Notes: generated by a model not told the origin, from the letters alone. A stretch of DNA of 64,000 nt from JADKFD01 sp050250665 (GCA_050250665.1 JBFWOF010000002.1:1-64000); one strand, 5' to 3'. Shown: positions 34,682-42,965, counted from the stretch's first letter. Numbers and translations are program-made.

Positions 34682-35992
34682 CTATTCCTGTTCGACCGGC
34701 GCCAGCAACTGCGTGCGCACCAGTTCACCCTGATGACCCGGCAGGTTCGCCAGCTGCTGCGCCAGCCGCCGCGGCAGGTCGACGTCCAGATCCCAGCCCT
34801 CGCCCTCGACATCGTTTTCCGAGCGCACTGCGCCCAGCGCCATCAGGCGGGAGCGCAGGCCGGCGTCGGCATAAGCCAGATGCAGCCGGCGAATGATGCG
34901 TTCGGCGCCGAACTCGGACTCGATCGCCTGATGCAGACCCTCCAGCCCCGCCCCGGTCAGGGCCGAGGCATAGACGCGCGCACGGATGCGGCCGTCCAGC
35001 GGCTCCACCATCGGCTCGGCGCCGGACAGATCGATCTTGTTGATCACCTGGATCTGCGGCAGATCGCCGGCGCCGATCTCCGACAGCACTGCTTCGACCT
35101 CGGCAATGTGCTCGGGCATCAGCGGATCGGCGCCATCGACCACGTGCAGCAGCAGGTCGGCCTCACGGGCCTCGGTCAGCGTGCTCTTGAAGGCCGCCAC
35201 CAGTTCATGCGGCAGATCGCTGACGAAACCGACAGTGTCGGCCAGCGTGACCATGCCGAAGGAATAGCCACCCACCCGGCGCACCGTCGGATCCAGCGTG
35301 GCGAACAGCTGATCAGCCGCGTACACATCGGATTCGGTCAAGGCATTGAACAGGGTGGACTTGCCGGCATTGGTATAGCCGACCAGCGCAATCTGGGGCA
35401 GCGAACTGCGCTCACGGGCCTTGCGACCCTGTTCGCGCTGCTTGACCGCCGCCTTCAGGCGGGCACGCAGGATCTTGACCCGCTCGGCCAACAGCCGGCG
35501 ATCGGTTTCAAGCTGGGTTTCACCCGGTCCGCGCAGACCGATGGCACCACCGCGCTGGCGCTCCAGATGGGTCCATCCGCGCACCAGGCGCGTGGCCATG
35601 TGCTGCAACTGGGCCAGTTCCACCTGCAGCTTGCCCTCGTGACTGCGGGCCCGCTGGGCGAAGATATCCAGAATCAGACCGGCACGATCCACCACCCGGC
35701 ATTCCAGCAGGCGCTCCAGATTGCGTTCCTGGATGGGGGTCAGCTGATGATTGACCAGCACCAGATCGGCGCCATGACTGCGCACCAGATCATGGGCTTC
35801 CTCGGCCTTGCCGGTGCCCACGTACAGCGCCGGATGGGGTTTGTCGACCCGCGCCGTGCATTCGGCGACGACCTCGGCGCCGGCGGAGCGAGCCAGTTCA
35901 CGGAATTCGGCCGCCGCGGCATCATTGTCGACGCCGTGGCGCTTGGGCAGGATCAGCAGTGCGCGCTCGCCGCGCCTGGAACGCTCAAACAA
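34682..35992 (-). CDS. hflX: GTPase HflX
   Basis: HflX is a ribosome-binding GTPase that splits stalled 70S ribosomes under stress. 436 residues. The start codon is TTG (35992), since a stop lies two codons upstream and the family N-terminus (FERSRRGERALLI) begins here. Domains: HflX N-terminal domain (about 1-185, with QRGGAIGLRGPGETQLE), then the G domain with GYTNAGKSTLFNAL (G1), DPTVRRV, DTVGFVSDLP (G3) and NKIDL (G4). Only 3 nt separate it from the hfq stop. Confidence 0.96.
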   Translation of the reverse strand: MFERSRRGERALLILPKRHGVDNDAAAAEFRELARSAGAEVVAECTARVDKPHPALYVGTGKAEEAHDLVRSHGADLVLVNHQLTPIQERNLERLLECRVVDRAGLILDIFAQRARSHEGKLQVELAQLQHMATRLVRGWTHLERQRGGAIGLRGPGETQLETDRRLLAERVKILRARLKAAVKQREQGRKARERSSLPQIALVGYTNAGKSTLFNALTESDVYAADQLFATLDPTVRRVGGYSFGMVTLADTVGFVSDLPHELVAAFKSTLTEAREADLLLHVVDGADPLMPEHIAEVEAVLSEIGAGDLPQIQVINKIDLSGAEPMVEPLDGRIRARVYASALTGAGLEGLHQAIESEFGAERIIRRLHLAYADAGLRSRLMALGAVRSENDVEGEGWDLDVDLPRRLAQQLANLPGHQGELVRTQLLAPVEQE

Positions 35993-35995
35993 GCA

Positions 35996-36253
35996 TCAAC
36001 TCCCGTGCTCCTCGTCGGAGCCCTCGGATCCGGTGCCTTCGGTGATCCGCACATTGCGGGCCGGCACCACGGTGGAGATGGCGTGCTTGTAGACCATCTG
36101 GCTGACGGTATTGCGCAGCAGCACCACGAACTGATCGAAGGACTCGATCTGGCCCTGCAATTTGATGCCATTCACCAGGTAAATCGACACCGGCACCCGT
36201 TCACGGCGCAGTGCATTCAGGAATGGATCCTGGAGTGAGTGTCCTCGGGACAT
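35996..36253 (-). CDS. hfq: RNA chaperone Hfq
   Basis: Hfq is a hexameric Sm-like RNA chaperone for small-RNA pairing. 85 residues. Start at the ATG 36253 (MSRGHSLQDPFLNALRRE) with GAGAGGG upstream; the frame is open further upstream but conserved sequence begins here. Sm1 is LQGQIESFDQFVVLL with the QDPFLN proximal-face motif; Sm2 contains YKHAIST. The C-terminal tail (about 68-85) is short and acidic (EGSDEEHGS). The miaA-hfq-hflX order is conserved in gammaproteobacteria. Confidence 0.97.
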   Translation of the reverse strand: MSRGHSLQDPFLNALRRERVPVSIYLVNGIKLQGQIESFDQFVVLLRNTVSQMVYKHAISTVVPARNVRITEGTGSEGSDEEHGS

Positions 36254-36270
36254 GACCGCCCTCTCTTTAT

Positions 36271-36283
36271 TTGTTGTTGGTTT
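36271..36283 (-). promoter_or_regulatory. Candidate Hfq-binding A-rich motif in the hfq leader
   Basis: On the mRNA sense the leader reads CCAAACCAACAACAAATAAA about 18-30 nt before the hfq ATG, just upstream of GAGAGGG. AAC-AAC-AAA triplets match the A-R-N / AAnAAnAA pattern bound by the Hfq distal face. The wider 36254-36554 gap holds no gene; TTGCGG and TACGAA spaced by 18 bases in it are a weak promoter candidate. Confidence 0.4.
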
Positions 36284-36554
36284 GGGTGTTTCGAGGCCAA
36301 ATCGCCCCAGCCAGCGAGCGCGCTGTGACGGAATACGTCTGCCGATTTCGTACAAACGACCCGCGCAAATCCGCAAGCTGGCCGCAGTTTATCAGTCAGA
36401 GGGCGTGAACGCCGCGGCTAGGCGCTTTTTTTGGCGGGCTGGCGGGGAATCCAACCCGCCGCGTGGGCGAATCATGCGGCCTGATGGGTCCCCTGCCCCT
36501 TGCCTCTGGAACGGCGCCGCCGCAGAAGGAAACCCACCGAGAGCGACCCGCATC

Positions 36555-37487
36555 TCAGATCGACTCGTGCCGGGCGGACTCCAGCCTGGCGCTGATGGTC
36601 TCCAGGCTGCCGCTGGCGGCTGGATCGAACCACTCCACGTCCTTCATGCCGCGCAGCCAGGTCAGCTGACGCTTGGCCAGCTGGCGGGTGGCGTAGATCG
36701 ACAGCTCGCGGCAACGGGCCAGATCGTAGTCGCCAGCCAGATGTCCCCAGGCCTGGCGATAGCCCACCGCGCGCATCGCCGGCAAATCCGGGTGCATGCC
36801 AGGTCGGCTCATCAGTCCGCGCATCTCGTCGAGGAAACCGGCGGCCAACATGGCGTCGAAGCGTTGCTCGATGCGTCGGTGCAAGAGGCTGCGATCAGGC
36901 GGCGCCAGCGCGATCAGCCGTGCCGGACGCCGCGCCGACTGCTGCCATGCCCCCTGGAGCTCGCTGATCGGCTTGCCGGTCTGCCGGTAGACCTCCAGCG
37001 CCCGCAGCAGCCGCTGCGGGTCGTTGCGGTGGATGCGCGCCGCCGCTGCCGGATCGCAGCGAGCTAACTCCTCGTGCAGCGCCTCGGCACCGCGCTCAGC
37101 CAACTCCGCGGCCAGTTGTGCCCGCAGTTCGGAATCCGCTGCCGGCAGGTCGGACAGACCCTGCAGCAGCGCCCGCAGATACAGCATGGTGCCACCCACC
37201 AGCAGTGGCATACGCCCGCGACTCTGGATATCGGCGATGGCAGCCTCGGCGTCAGCGACAAAATCCGCAGCCGAATAGCTGTCGATTGGTTCGCGCAGAT
37301 CGATCAGCCAGTGCCGCACCCGGGCCAGCTGGGCGGCGTCGGGCTTGGCGGTGCCGATATCCATGCCCCGATAGACCAGCGCCGAATCCACACTGATGAT
37401 CTCGGCGCCATGGCGCTCGGCCAGATCCAGCGCAATCTCGGTCTTGCCCGCCGCGGTGGGGCCGACGATGCAGATCAGGGGGCTCAC
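36555..37487 (-). CDS. miaA: tRNA dimethylallyltransferase
   Basis: MiaA adds the dimethylallyl group to A37 of tRNAs that read UNN codons. 310 residues from a GTG at 37487 (VSPLICIVGPTAAGKT); this GTG overlaps the stop of the preceding MFS gene as GTGA. The frame is open 42 codons upstream, but that is a shadow of the MFS gene. The P loop GPTAAGKT, DSALVYRGMDIGTAKP and GGTMLYLRALLQG are intact. Usual gammaproteobacterial synteny has mutL before miaA; here an MFS gene takes that place. Confidence 0.96.
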   Translation of the reverse strand: MSPLICIVGPTAAGKTEIALDLAERHGAEIISVDSALVYRGMDIGTAKPDAAQLARVRHWLIDLREPIDSYSAADFVADAEAAIADIQSRGRMPLLVGGTMLYLRALLQGLSDLPAADSELRAQLAAELAERGAEALHEELARCDPAAAARIHRNDPQRLLRALEVYRQTGKPISELQGAWQQSARRPARLIALAPPDRSLLHRRIEQRFDAMLAAGFLDEMRGLMSRPGMHPDLPAMRAVGYRQAWGHLAGDYDLARCRELSIYATRQLAKRQLTWLRGMKDVEWFDPAASGSLETISARLESARHESI

Positions 37488-38764
37488 GCTGGCTGCTCGC
37501 TCGCACGCCGCGCCCGATACTCTCGTCGCAGGCGCAGGAAACTCAGCGCGCCGCTGACGTTCAGCGCCACCGCCAGCAGCAGCGACCAGTGGCCGTGGCC
37601 CGGCCACAGCCATTCACAGCCGCGGTACAGCGATACCCCGATCAACGGGGCGGCAAGACCGCGCATACCGGTCAGGGTCACGTGCACGCCCATGTACAGC
37701 GCCGCCTGCTCGGGTTTGGAGAAATCATTATGCCCAAGGTTCCAGCCGAGCTGGCCACCAGCCAGTCCAACCCCCAGCAACAATGAGCCGAGCACCAGAA
37801 AGGGAATCCCGCCGCCGGCACAACCGATGACAAAGGCCGCGCTGGCCGAGACGAAACTCCAGGAATGAACGCTGCGGAACTCGATGATGTGCACCCGATC
37901 GTAGTAGCGTGCCCAGGCGCCGATAGCCAGCGGCAACATGACCAGCGGCAGCGTTCCGACCAGCAGCACCTGCTCGAAGGGCGACAGCATCAGGCGCTCG
38001 CTGAGCACGATCAGCAGCGGCGCCGGCAACATCAGATTGCCGGTACCGAACAGGAACATGCTCTGCATGTACTGGCGATAGACCGGGTCCTCGGCCAGCA
38101 CCCGACGGAAGGTGGACAACGACGGCCGCAGATCGCGATCCAGTCGCGCCTGCTGTTCGCGTTCGCGCAGCGAGCCATGCCCGCGCAAGCGCAAGCGGCG
38201 GTAGCGCCAGGCACCGAACAAGCCGATGCCTGCCACACTGACGAAGAACCAGGGCATGGCGCCAGGCGCATGGCCCAGCAGCCAGCCGAGCAAGGCGCCA
38301 CTGGCAGCCATCAGGATGGCATTCAGCGCCGACAGCCGCGAAGCCAGCCGGGCCCTTGCCGCATCCGGGAAATTGCGTCGCCAGACCACGGCACGCAGCG
38401 TGATCACCCCGACCCAGGCCACGCGGGCCGTGATCACCAGCAGCACCGTTGCCAGCAACCCGGGCCAACCGACCGGCACCAGCGCCAGACCCAGCACGGC
38501 GCAGAGGGCCAAGGACTGCCAGCGCACCGTCCACTGGATCTTGTCGCGACCGAGCTGGTGGGCCGCAAACAGGAAACTGGCAAGATTGGCATAGGCCGGC
38601 GCACCGGCGACCAGCGCCATTGCCAGGTCGACCAGCAGCGGCGAGGCCGCATCGGCAAAACGTGCCCGCACCAACGCGGCGGCTACCGCACCCTCGACCG
38701 CGCCGATACCGACGCTCACCAGGGCCCAGTTTGCCAGCTCCTTGGGATACTGCGCGCCGGCCAC
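37484..38764 (-). CDS. Major facilitator superfamily-like membrane protein
   Basis: 426 residues with about 11-12 hydrophobic segments and a central basic cytoplasmic loop (RYRRLRLRGHGSLREREQQARLDRD), the MFS layout. The start is GTG at 38764; the first ATG in frame would remove the first helix. No substrate-specific motif is recognised and the A-motif between helices 2 and 3 is not clear, so the substrate is unknown. Its stop overlaps the miaA start by 4 nt, giving translational coupling to a tRNA-modification gene. It lies 38 bp downstream of the S46 peptidase gene on the same strand; peptide export or uptake is only a guess. Confidence 0.75.
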   Translation of the reverse strand: MAGAQYPKELANWALVSVGIGAVEGAVAAALVRARFADAASPLLVDLAMALVAGAPAYANLASFLFAAHQLGRDKIQWTVRWQSLALCAVLGLALVPVGWPGLLATVLLVITARVAWVGVITLRAVVWRRNFPDAARARLASRLSALNAILMAASGALLGWLLGHAPGAMPWFFVSVAGIGLFGAWRYRRLRLRGHGSLREREQQARLDRDLRPSLSTFRRVLAEDPVYRQYMQSMFLFGTGNLMLPAPLLIVLSERLMLSPFEQVLLVGTLPLVMLPLAIGAWARYYDRVHIIEFRSVHSWSFVSASAAFVIGCAGGGIPFLVLGSLLLGVGLAGGQLGWNLGHNDFSKPEQAALYMGVHVTLTGMRGLAAPLIGVSLYRGCEWLWPGHGHWSLLLAVALNVSGALSFLRLRREYRARRASEQPA

Positions 38765-38802
38765 GACTCAGGCCCGGTCAGCAGCACAATCGGCCAGCCT
38801 GC

Positions 38803-40968
38803 TCATTCGAAAGCGGGCTTCACGCCCATCTCCTCCAGCAATGGATGGGCGCCGTCGACGGCATCCATCACCCACAACAGGTAACGCACGTCGACGCCGA
38901 TCGCGCGCGTCAGCGCCGGGTTGAACAACCAGCCCGAGGCAATCGACTCGTAACTCATGTCAAAGGCCAGCCCCACCAGTTCGGCGCGGGCATTGAGGAT
39001 CGGCGAGCCGGAGTTGCCGCCGGTAATGTCCAGATCGGCGACGAAGTTCACCGGCACCGTGTCGTCCATGGCGTAGGGACCGAATTCTCCGGCGCGAATG
39101 GCCTCCAGCTGTTTCGCCGTGGCATCGAAGGGGTCCGTGCCGGTGTGCTTCTCGAGGATGCCGTTGAGGTCGGTGAAGGCCTTGTAGCTGACGGCATCAC
39201 TGGGACCGTAGCCCTGCACTTTGCCGAAGGTCACCCGCAGCGAGCTGTTGGCATCGGCGTAGATCTGCTTGCCCTGGGCCGCGGCGTAGGCGATCCGGGT
39301 GGCCATCCATTCCGGGCGATAACGGGTCTCCCGTCCCTGCCGATCCTGGGTCTGGCGCTCGATCTCCAGCAAGGACGGCATCAAGGCCCGGATCAGCGCC
39401 AGGGCCGGATCCTCGGAGGCCTCGATGGCCTTGCGATCGGCCTTGAACCACTTCATGCGCTCCTCGCTGACAGCCAGCCGGGTCTGCGCATAGAAGGCAT
39501 CGAGCCTGGCTGCCAGCAACTCGGGCGTGGGCTCGACGGCATCACCGGCCACCCAGCTATCCACCGCAGCGATCCGCTGCTCCGCCGGCAAGGCGATCAA
39601 CTCGCCCAGCACATATTGCAGCAGGGCGCGGTCGACCTGCGGATCGAAACGCCGGTCCAACTGCAGCAAACGGCCCTGCAGACGCGGCTCATCGCGCAAC
39701 TGGTAACCGGATTCGCGCTCGACATCCGGCTTTTCACGTTCGATCGCCAGGCGGTAGAGATCACGCGCCGACGTGTACATGCCCGAATAGCCCAGCAGCT
39801 GCAGCAGCAGATCGCGGTCGCGGGTGGCGCGCGTTTCGGCCAGTAGTTCCTTCAGTCCATTGAAACCGTCGATGCCGGCAGCCTGATCGTGCGCCTTCGC
39901 CCATTTCAGGATCTGCCGTTCCTCTGCTGTCTTGGTGGCGACGGCATCGATCTTGGCAAACCCATCCAGATTGCCCTGGAAGTTCTTCAGCCCGTTGTTC
40001 AGGCTGGCTACCGAGCTGGCGTACTTGATCGCCGCGTCCGCACGCCCCTGAGTGTGCTCATCGATCAGCGCCAGCAGCCGGCCATAGCGTTCGATCTGCT
40101 GCGGATACTGCCAGCTGATGGCATCGGCTACCTCGGCCGACAATCGATAGCGGTTGGTACGGCCGGGATAGCCGGCAATCATCGCGAAATCGCCCGGCTT
40201 GAGGCCGGCCGGCTGCAGCTTCAGATGCGATTTCGGCCGGTACGGCACATTGGCCTGGCTGAAGTCCGCCGGCTTGCCGTCGGGCCCGACATAGGCGCGG
40301 TAAAAGGCAAAGTCGCCGGTGTGCCGCGGCCAGATCCAGTTGTCAACATCGCCACCGAAATCACCGATGGCCGAGGCCGGCGCGTACACCAGGCGCACAT
40401 CACGGATTTCCATCTGCTTGACCAGAAAATACTGGGCGCCGCCGTGGAAGACATACACGTCGCAGCGATAGCCGCCGGGCGCCTCGCAGTCGGCCACCAG
40501 CGCCTTTTCCCTGGCGTCGATCGCCGCGTAGCGCTCGTTGCCGCTCTGTTCCGGGTTCAGGGCTGCCATGACCTGATCACTGACTTCGGTGATCGACTCG
40601 GTCACATAGACCCGCAAGGTCGGCTCACCGGCAAGTTCTTCACCCAGGGTGCGGGCCAGGAAGCCGTCGCGCAACAGATTGCGTTCGGCACTGGAATTGA
40701 ACTGGATGCTGCCGTAGGCGCAGTGGTGGTTGGTCACGACCAGACCCATCGGCGAAACGAAGGAGGCCGTACAGAAGCCAAGACTGATCACCGCATTCAT
40801 CGGATAACGGGTCAGGTCAGCCAGCTCCTTGGGATCGACCCCGATCCCGGCGCGCTGCAGATCGGCCTCGATGGCCGGCAGCTGATGCGGTTGCCACATG
40901 CCCTCGACCGCGAAAGCATGAGTGGCGACGCCCATCAGCAGGGCAAGAGTCAGCTTCAGTCTGGTCAT
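38803..40968 (-). CDS. S46 family dipeptidyl-peptidase (DPP7/DPP11-like)
   Basis: 721 residues with a signal peptide (about 1-20, ending THAFA). S46 enzymes remove dipeptides from oligopeptides in the periplasm of asaccharolytic bacteria and Xanthomonadales. The chymotrypsin-like double barrel is recognised from the His motif VVTNHHCAYGSIQ (His81/82), an Asp in GDFGGDVDNWIWPRHTGDF and the Ser motif TGGNSGSPILN, with a helical domain between. In characterised members the residue after AFD/NFD distinguishes DPP7 (Gly) from DPP11 (Arg, acidic P1); here the sequence is LAFDMSYES with Met, so specificity cannot be assigned. The conserved N-terminal EGMWQPHQLP is present and needed for recognition of the free amino end. 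Confidence 0.92.
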   Translation of the reverse strand: MTRLKLTLALLMGVATHAFAVEGMWQPHQLPAIEADLQRAGIGVDPKELADLTRYPMNAVISLGFCTASFVSPMGLVVTNHHCAYGSIQFNSSAERNLLRDGFLARTLGEELAGEPTLRVYVTESITEVSDQVMAALNPEQSGNERYAAIDAREKALVADCEAPGGYRCDVYVFHGGAQYFLVKQMEIRDVRLVYAPASAIGDFGGDVDNWIWPRHTGDFAFYRAYVGPDGKPADFSQANVPYRPKSHLKLQPAGLKPGDFAMIAGYPGRTNRYRLSAEVADAISWQYPQQIERYGRLLALIDEHTQGRADAAIKYASSVASLNNGLKNFQGNLDGFAKIDAVATKTAEERQILKWAKAHDQAAGIDGFNGLKELLAETRATRDRDLLLQLLGYSGMYTSARDLYRLAIEREKPDVERESGYQLRDEPRLQGRLLQLDRRFDPQVDRALLQYVLGELIALPAEQRIAAVDSWVAGDAVEPTPELLAARLDAFYAQTRLAVSEERMKWFKADRKAIEASEDPALALIRALMPSLLEIERQTQDRQGRETRYRPEWMATRIAYAAAQGKQIYADANSSLRVTFGKVQGYGPSDAVSYKAFTDLNGILEKHTGTDPFDATAKQLEAIRAGEFGPYAMDDTVPVNFVADLDITGGNSGSPILNARAELVGLAFDMSYESIASGWLFNPALTRAIGVDVRYLLWVMDAVDGAHPLLEEMGVKPAFE

Positions 40969-41186
40969 GGTCTAGATGATCGGGTCTGCGGGAGGACTGG
41001 GGCGCGCGACTGTACGGCAAGACCCGGGGGCACTCAACGGCCGGAAGTCCCGGTGAACCATGGCATGAGCGCGCGGTTGGCTTCGTCAAGCCGATGACGT
41101 AGGTCAGGTTGGGAGCGCAGCGAGCTACCTGAAAAGGTGAAGCGAAAATCTCCGATTGATGCGGCCATTCCCAGCGCCGGTCCAGA

Positions 41187-41220
41187 AGCGTCCGGACAAG
41201 TCCGGACCCACAACAGCCCT
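41187..41220. repeat. Repeat family R4, diverged copy
   Basis: AAGCGTCCGGACAAGTCCGG followed by ACCCACAACAGCC. Compared with R4 at 28189 both hairpin arms carry matching changes (CCAGAC to CCGGAC), so the stem is kept. It lies in the 429-bp gap 40969-41397, which has no gene. Confidence 0.65.
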
Positions 41221-41275
41221 CGCCCTCGCGCCCTCGTTCACCGATCACAGGGTCTTGACGGAAGCCTTTCCTGCA

Positions 41276-41318
41276 GTCACGCTACGCTCTCTTGTGACAC
41301 TCCGCGTCAACTTGTGAC
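41276..41318 (+). promoter_or_regulatory. GTCAC/GTGAC sites upstream of the 41398 gene
   Basis: GTCAC at 41276-41280 and two direct TTGTGAC copies at 41292-41298 and 41312-41318, 20 bp start to start (two helical turns), end 79 bp before the ATG. A similar set precedes the 58483 gene. Binding factor unknown. Confidence 0.4.
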
Positions 41319-41397
41319 CCGGTTGGCATTTTCCTTCCGCAGGACGAGCGCCGATCATGTCAACATTCCTACAGATTCCGGGCCCGAGGCCGCTGCC

Positions 41398-41835
41398 ATG
41401 AAATTTGTTTTTCGTACCCTTGCCCTGGCGCGCTATCTCACGCTGCGCAATCAGCTGAAGGACCTGGAAAAGGCCATTACCGGACTGTCGCTGGATCAGA
41501 AGCGGGCTCTGGCCGCGCTGACCCAGAAAGAATTTGCCAACGCTGCGGCTGCCTCGGTTCCGCATCTGTATTCCAGCGAGAATCCGGAGCGCTACAGCCC
41601 CTGGGGCAATGGCACCGCCATCGCGCTGGATCGGGTCAAGTCCGACAATCTGCCGCTGAAGCTGCGCGGCATCGCGCTGTGGCTGGCGGTGGCCTATCAC
41701 GAGACCAAGGATGTGCCTTACAGCGAGATGCAGGACATGCATCGCGCCGTGATGCGCACCATGCGTCTGCTCAAGGAATCTGCGGGAAACGTCGCGCCGG
41801 CTGAAGATGCCTGGCTGGCCAATCGCGTCGCCTGA
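41398..41835 (+). CDS. Small soluble protein, unknown function
   Basis: 145 residues starting MKFVFRTLALARYLTLRNQL. I do not recognise the family. The sequence is mostly helical: an amphipathic N-terminus that could be membrane-adjacent, a Lys/Leu-rich helix (LKDLEKAITGLSLDQKRALAAL), an aromatic middle (NPERYSPWGNGT) and a C-terminal helical region with EMQDMHRAVMRTMRLLKE. There is no signal peptide and no Cys. Codon usage looks like its neighbours, so it is probably a real gene; the next gene, on the other strand, is convergent with 39 bp between. It stands alone with paired TTGTGAC sites upstream. Confidence 0.7.
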   Translation: MKFVFRTLALARYLTLRNQLKDLEKAITGLSLDQKRALAALTQKEFANAAAASVPHLYSSENPERYSPWGNGTAIALDRVKSDNLPLKLRGIALWLAVAYHETKDVPYSEMQDMHRAVMRTMRLLKESAGNVAPAEDAWLANRVA

Positions 41836-41874
41836 CGATCTGCCTGATTTCTCTGCTTTGGTGCTCGGCTCGGA

Positions 41875-42633
41875 TCATCCGAGCTGAGCGCGCTGTTTCA
41901 GATGAGCCGCCTCATCCGCCCCCAGGTAGGCCTCGATCCCACGCCGCATGGCGTAGATTGCAGGTGTCAGCGCCATAGCCATCAGCGCCTTGTAGCAATA
42001 ATTGACCGTCCCCACCGCCAGAAACAGCTCCATTGACCAGCGTTGCGGGCCGAGCACGAAGGCGATGTAGAGCACCACGAAACTGTCGACAAACTGCGGC
42101 ACCAGCGTCGAGCCGGTGGCCCGCAGCCAGACCTTGCTGTCGCCCGTGCGCCGACGGATCGCGTGAAAGATGCGCACATCGATCAGCTGCGCCACCAGGA
42201 AGGCGGTGACCGAGCCCGCTATCGACCACATGCCCTGACCGAAAATCGCCGCGAAGGCTGCCTGCATGTCCGGCACCCCACGTGAGGCCGAGACGCCCAC
42301 CCACCAACCGGCTGGTGCCAGCGAGATCGCCAGGTAGGCAAACAGAAAGCCGTAGACGATCAGCCCCACCGCCAGCCAGGAAATGAAGCGCACCCCGCGC
42401 TGACCGAAGTATTCGTTGATGACATCGGTCAGCACGAAGACCACCGGCCACAACATGACCCCGGCGGTGAAGTTCAGTGACCCTTCCTGGCCGAACAGAT
42501 GCCAATTGAAGGGATTGATTCCCAAGGTGTCCTCGAGCGCAAATATCTTGATGCCGACAAACTCGGCGATCAGCGCGTTGGTGATGAAGATGCCCGTGAG
42601 GACGACGAAGAGTTTGTGGGTGCGGGAGAGCAT
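41875..42633 (-). CDS. Queuosine precursor transporter (YhhQ family)
   Basis: 252 residues with six predicted membrane helices. YhhQ/VUT family members import 7-cyano-7-deazaguanine (preQ0) or preQ1 for tRNA queuosine. Family segments are MLWPVVFVLTDVINEYFGQRG (helix 2-3 loop), SASRGVPD, and GSVTAFLVAQLIDVRIFHA followed by FVDSFVVLYIAF. No other queuosine genes are in the window. A 13-unit heptamer array begins 23 bp upstream of its start codon, where a promoter would be expected. The stop codon sits in the loop of a GCTCGGA/TCCGAGC hairpin (41868-41884). Confidence 0.9.
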   Translation of the reverse strand: MLSRTHKLFVVLTGIFITNALIAEFVGIKIFALEDTLGINPFNWHLFGQEGSLNFTAGVMLWPVVFVLTDVINEYFGQRGVRFISWLAVGLIVYGFLFAYLAISLAPAGWWVGVSASRGVPDMQAAFAAIFGQGMWSIAGSVTAFLVAQLIDVRIFHAIRRRTGDSKVWLRATGSTLVPQFVDSFVVLYIAFVLGPQRWSMELFLAVGTVNYCYKALMAMALTPAIYAMRRGIEAYLGADEAAHLKQRAQLG

Positions 42634-42655
42634 GAGGCTGGCGTCGTGGGTTGGC

Positions 42656-42746
42656 GGGACTCGGGGCTCGGGGCTCGGGGCTCGGGACTCGGGACTCGGG
42701 ACTCGGGACTCGGGACTCGGGACTCGGGGCTCGGGGCTCGGGGCTC
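42656..42746. repeat. Heptamer tandem array C (GGGACTC/GGGGCTC, 13 units)
   Basis: Units in order: GGGACTC x1, GGGGCTC x3, GGGACTC x6, GGGGCTC x3 (42656-42746). The two variants differ by one base and are grouped, as expected from block duplication. It lies directly upstream of the YhhQ gene. Confidence 0.95.
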
Positions 42747-42765
42747 GGCAAAGACTCTCACGATA

Positions 42766-42802
42766 GCGTCATTGCGAGGAGCGCAGCGACGAAGCAATCC
42801 AG
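42766..42802. repeat. Repeat family R2, copy (direct)
   Basis: GCGTCATTGCGAGGAGCGCA then GCGACGAAGCAATCCAG; reverse complement of 28469-28504. Confidence 0.75.
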
Positions 42803-42823
42803 GGAAAACTGAGGTCGCGGGCC

Positions 42824-42852
42824 GAGGGTGCCGCGTAGCGGCTCCCCGGCGC
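42824..42852. repeat. Repeat family R5, copy 3
   Basis: GGGTGCCGCGTAGCGGCTCC then CCGGCGC; matches 28293 and 32134. Confidence 0.65.
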
Positions 42853-42898
42853 TCCCGGGTCGGGCCGGCGCCGGGCCCGCGGCTTGCCGCATCACCGA

Positions 42899-42965
42899 TC
42901 GCGACGCAAGGTCGCTCCTACACCGAAGGTCGCATTCACGGTAGGAGCGACCTTGCGTCGCGACC
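42899..42965. repeat. Repeat family R3, head-to-head pair (BIME-like)
   Basis: TCGCGACGCAAGGTCGCTCC at 42899 and GTAGGAGCGACCTTGCGTCG from 42941 are reverse complements separated by about 19 bp, giving a long hairpin. This is the cleanest R3 pair. The rest of the 42634-43090 gap is the arrays and repeats listed; no gene was seen. Confidence 0.8.

Noticed and set aside
36416..36470. Possible tRNA or intrinsic terminator in the miaA-hfq gap
   Set aside because: No cloverleaf or T-loop consensus could be drawn, and the T run lies on the wrong side of the GC hairpin for the minus-strand genes.
37488..37613. N-terminal extension of miaA
   Set aside because: It overlaps the end of the MFS gene in another frame, and family homology begins at the GTG at 37487.
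41868..41884. Terminator shared by the convergent 41398 and YhhQ genes
   Set aside because: A perfect 7-bp stem is present but no U run follows in either direction, so only a stem-loop is noted in the gene entry.
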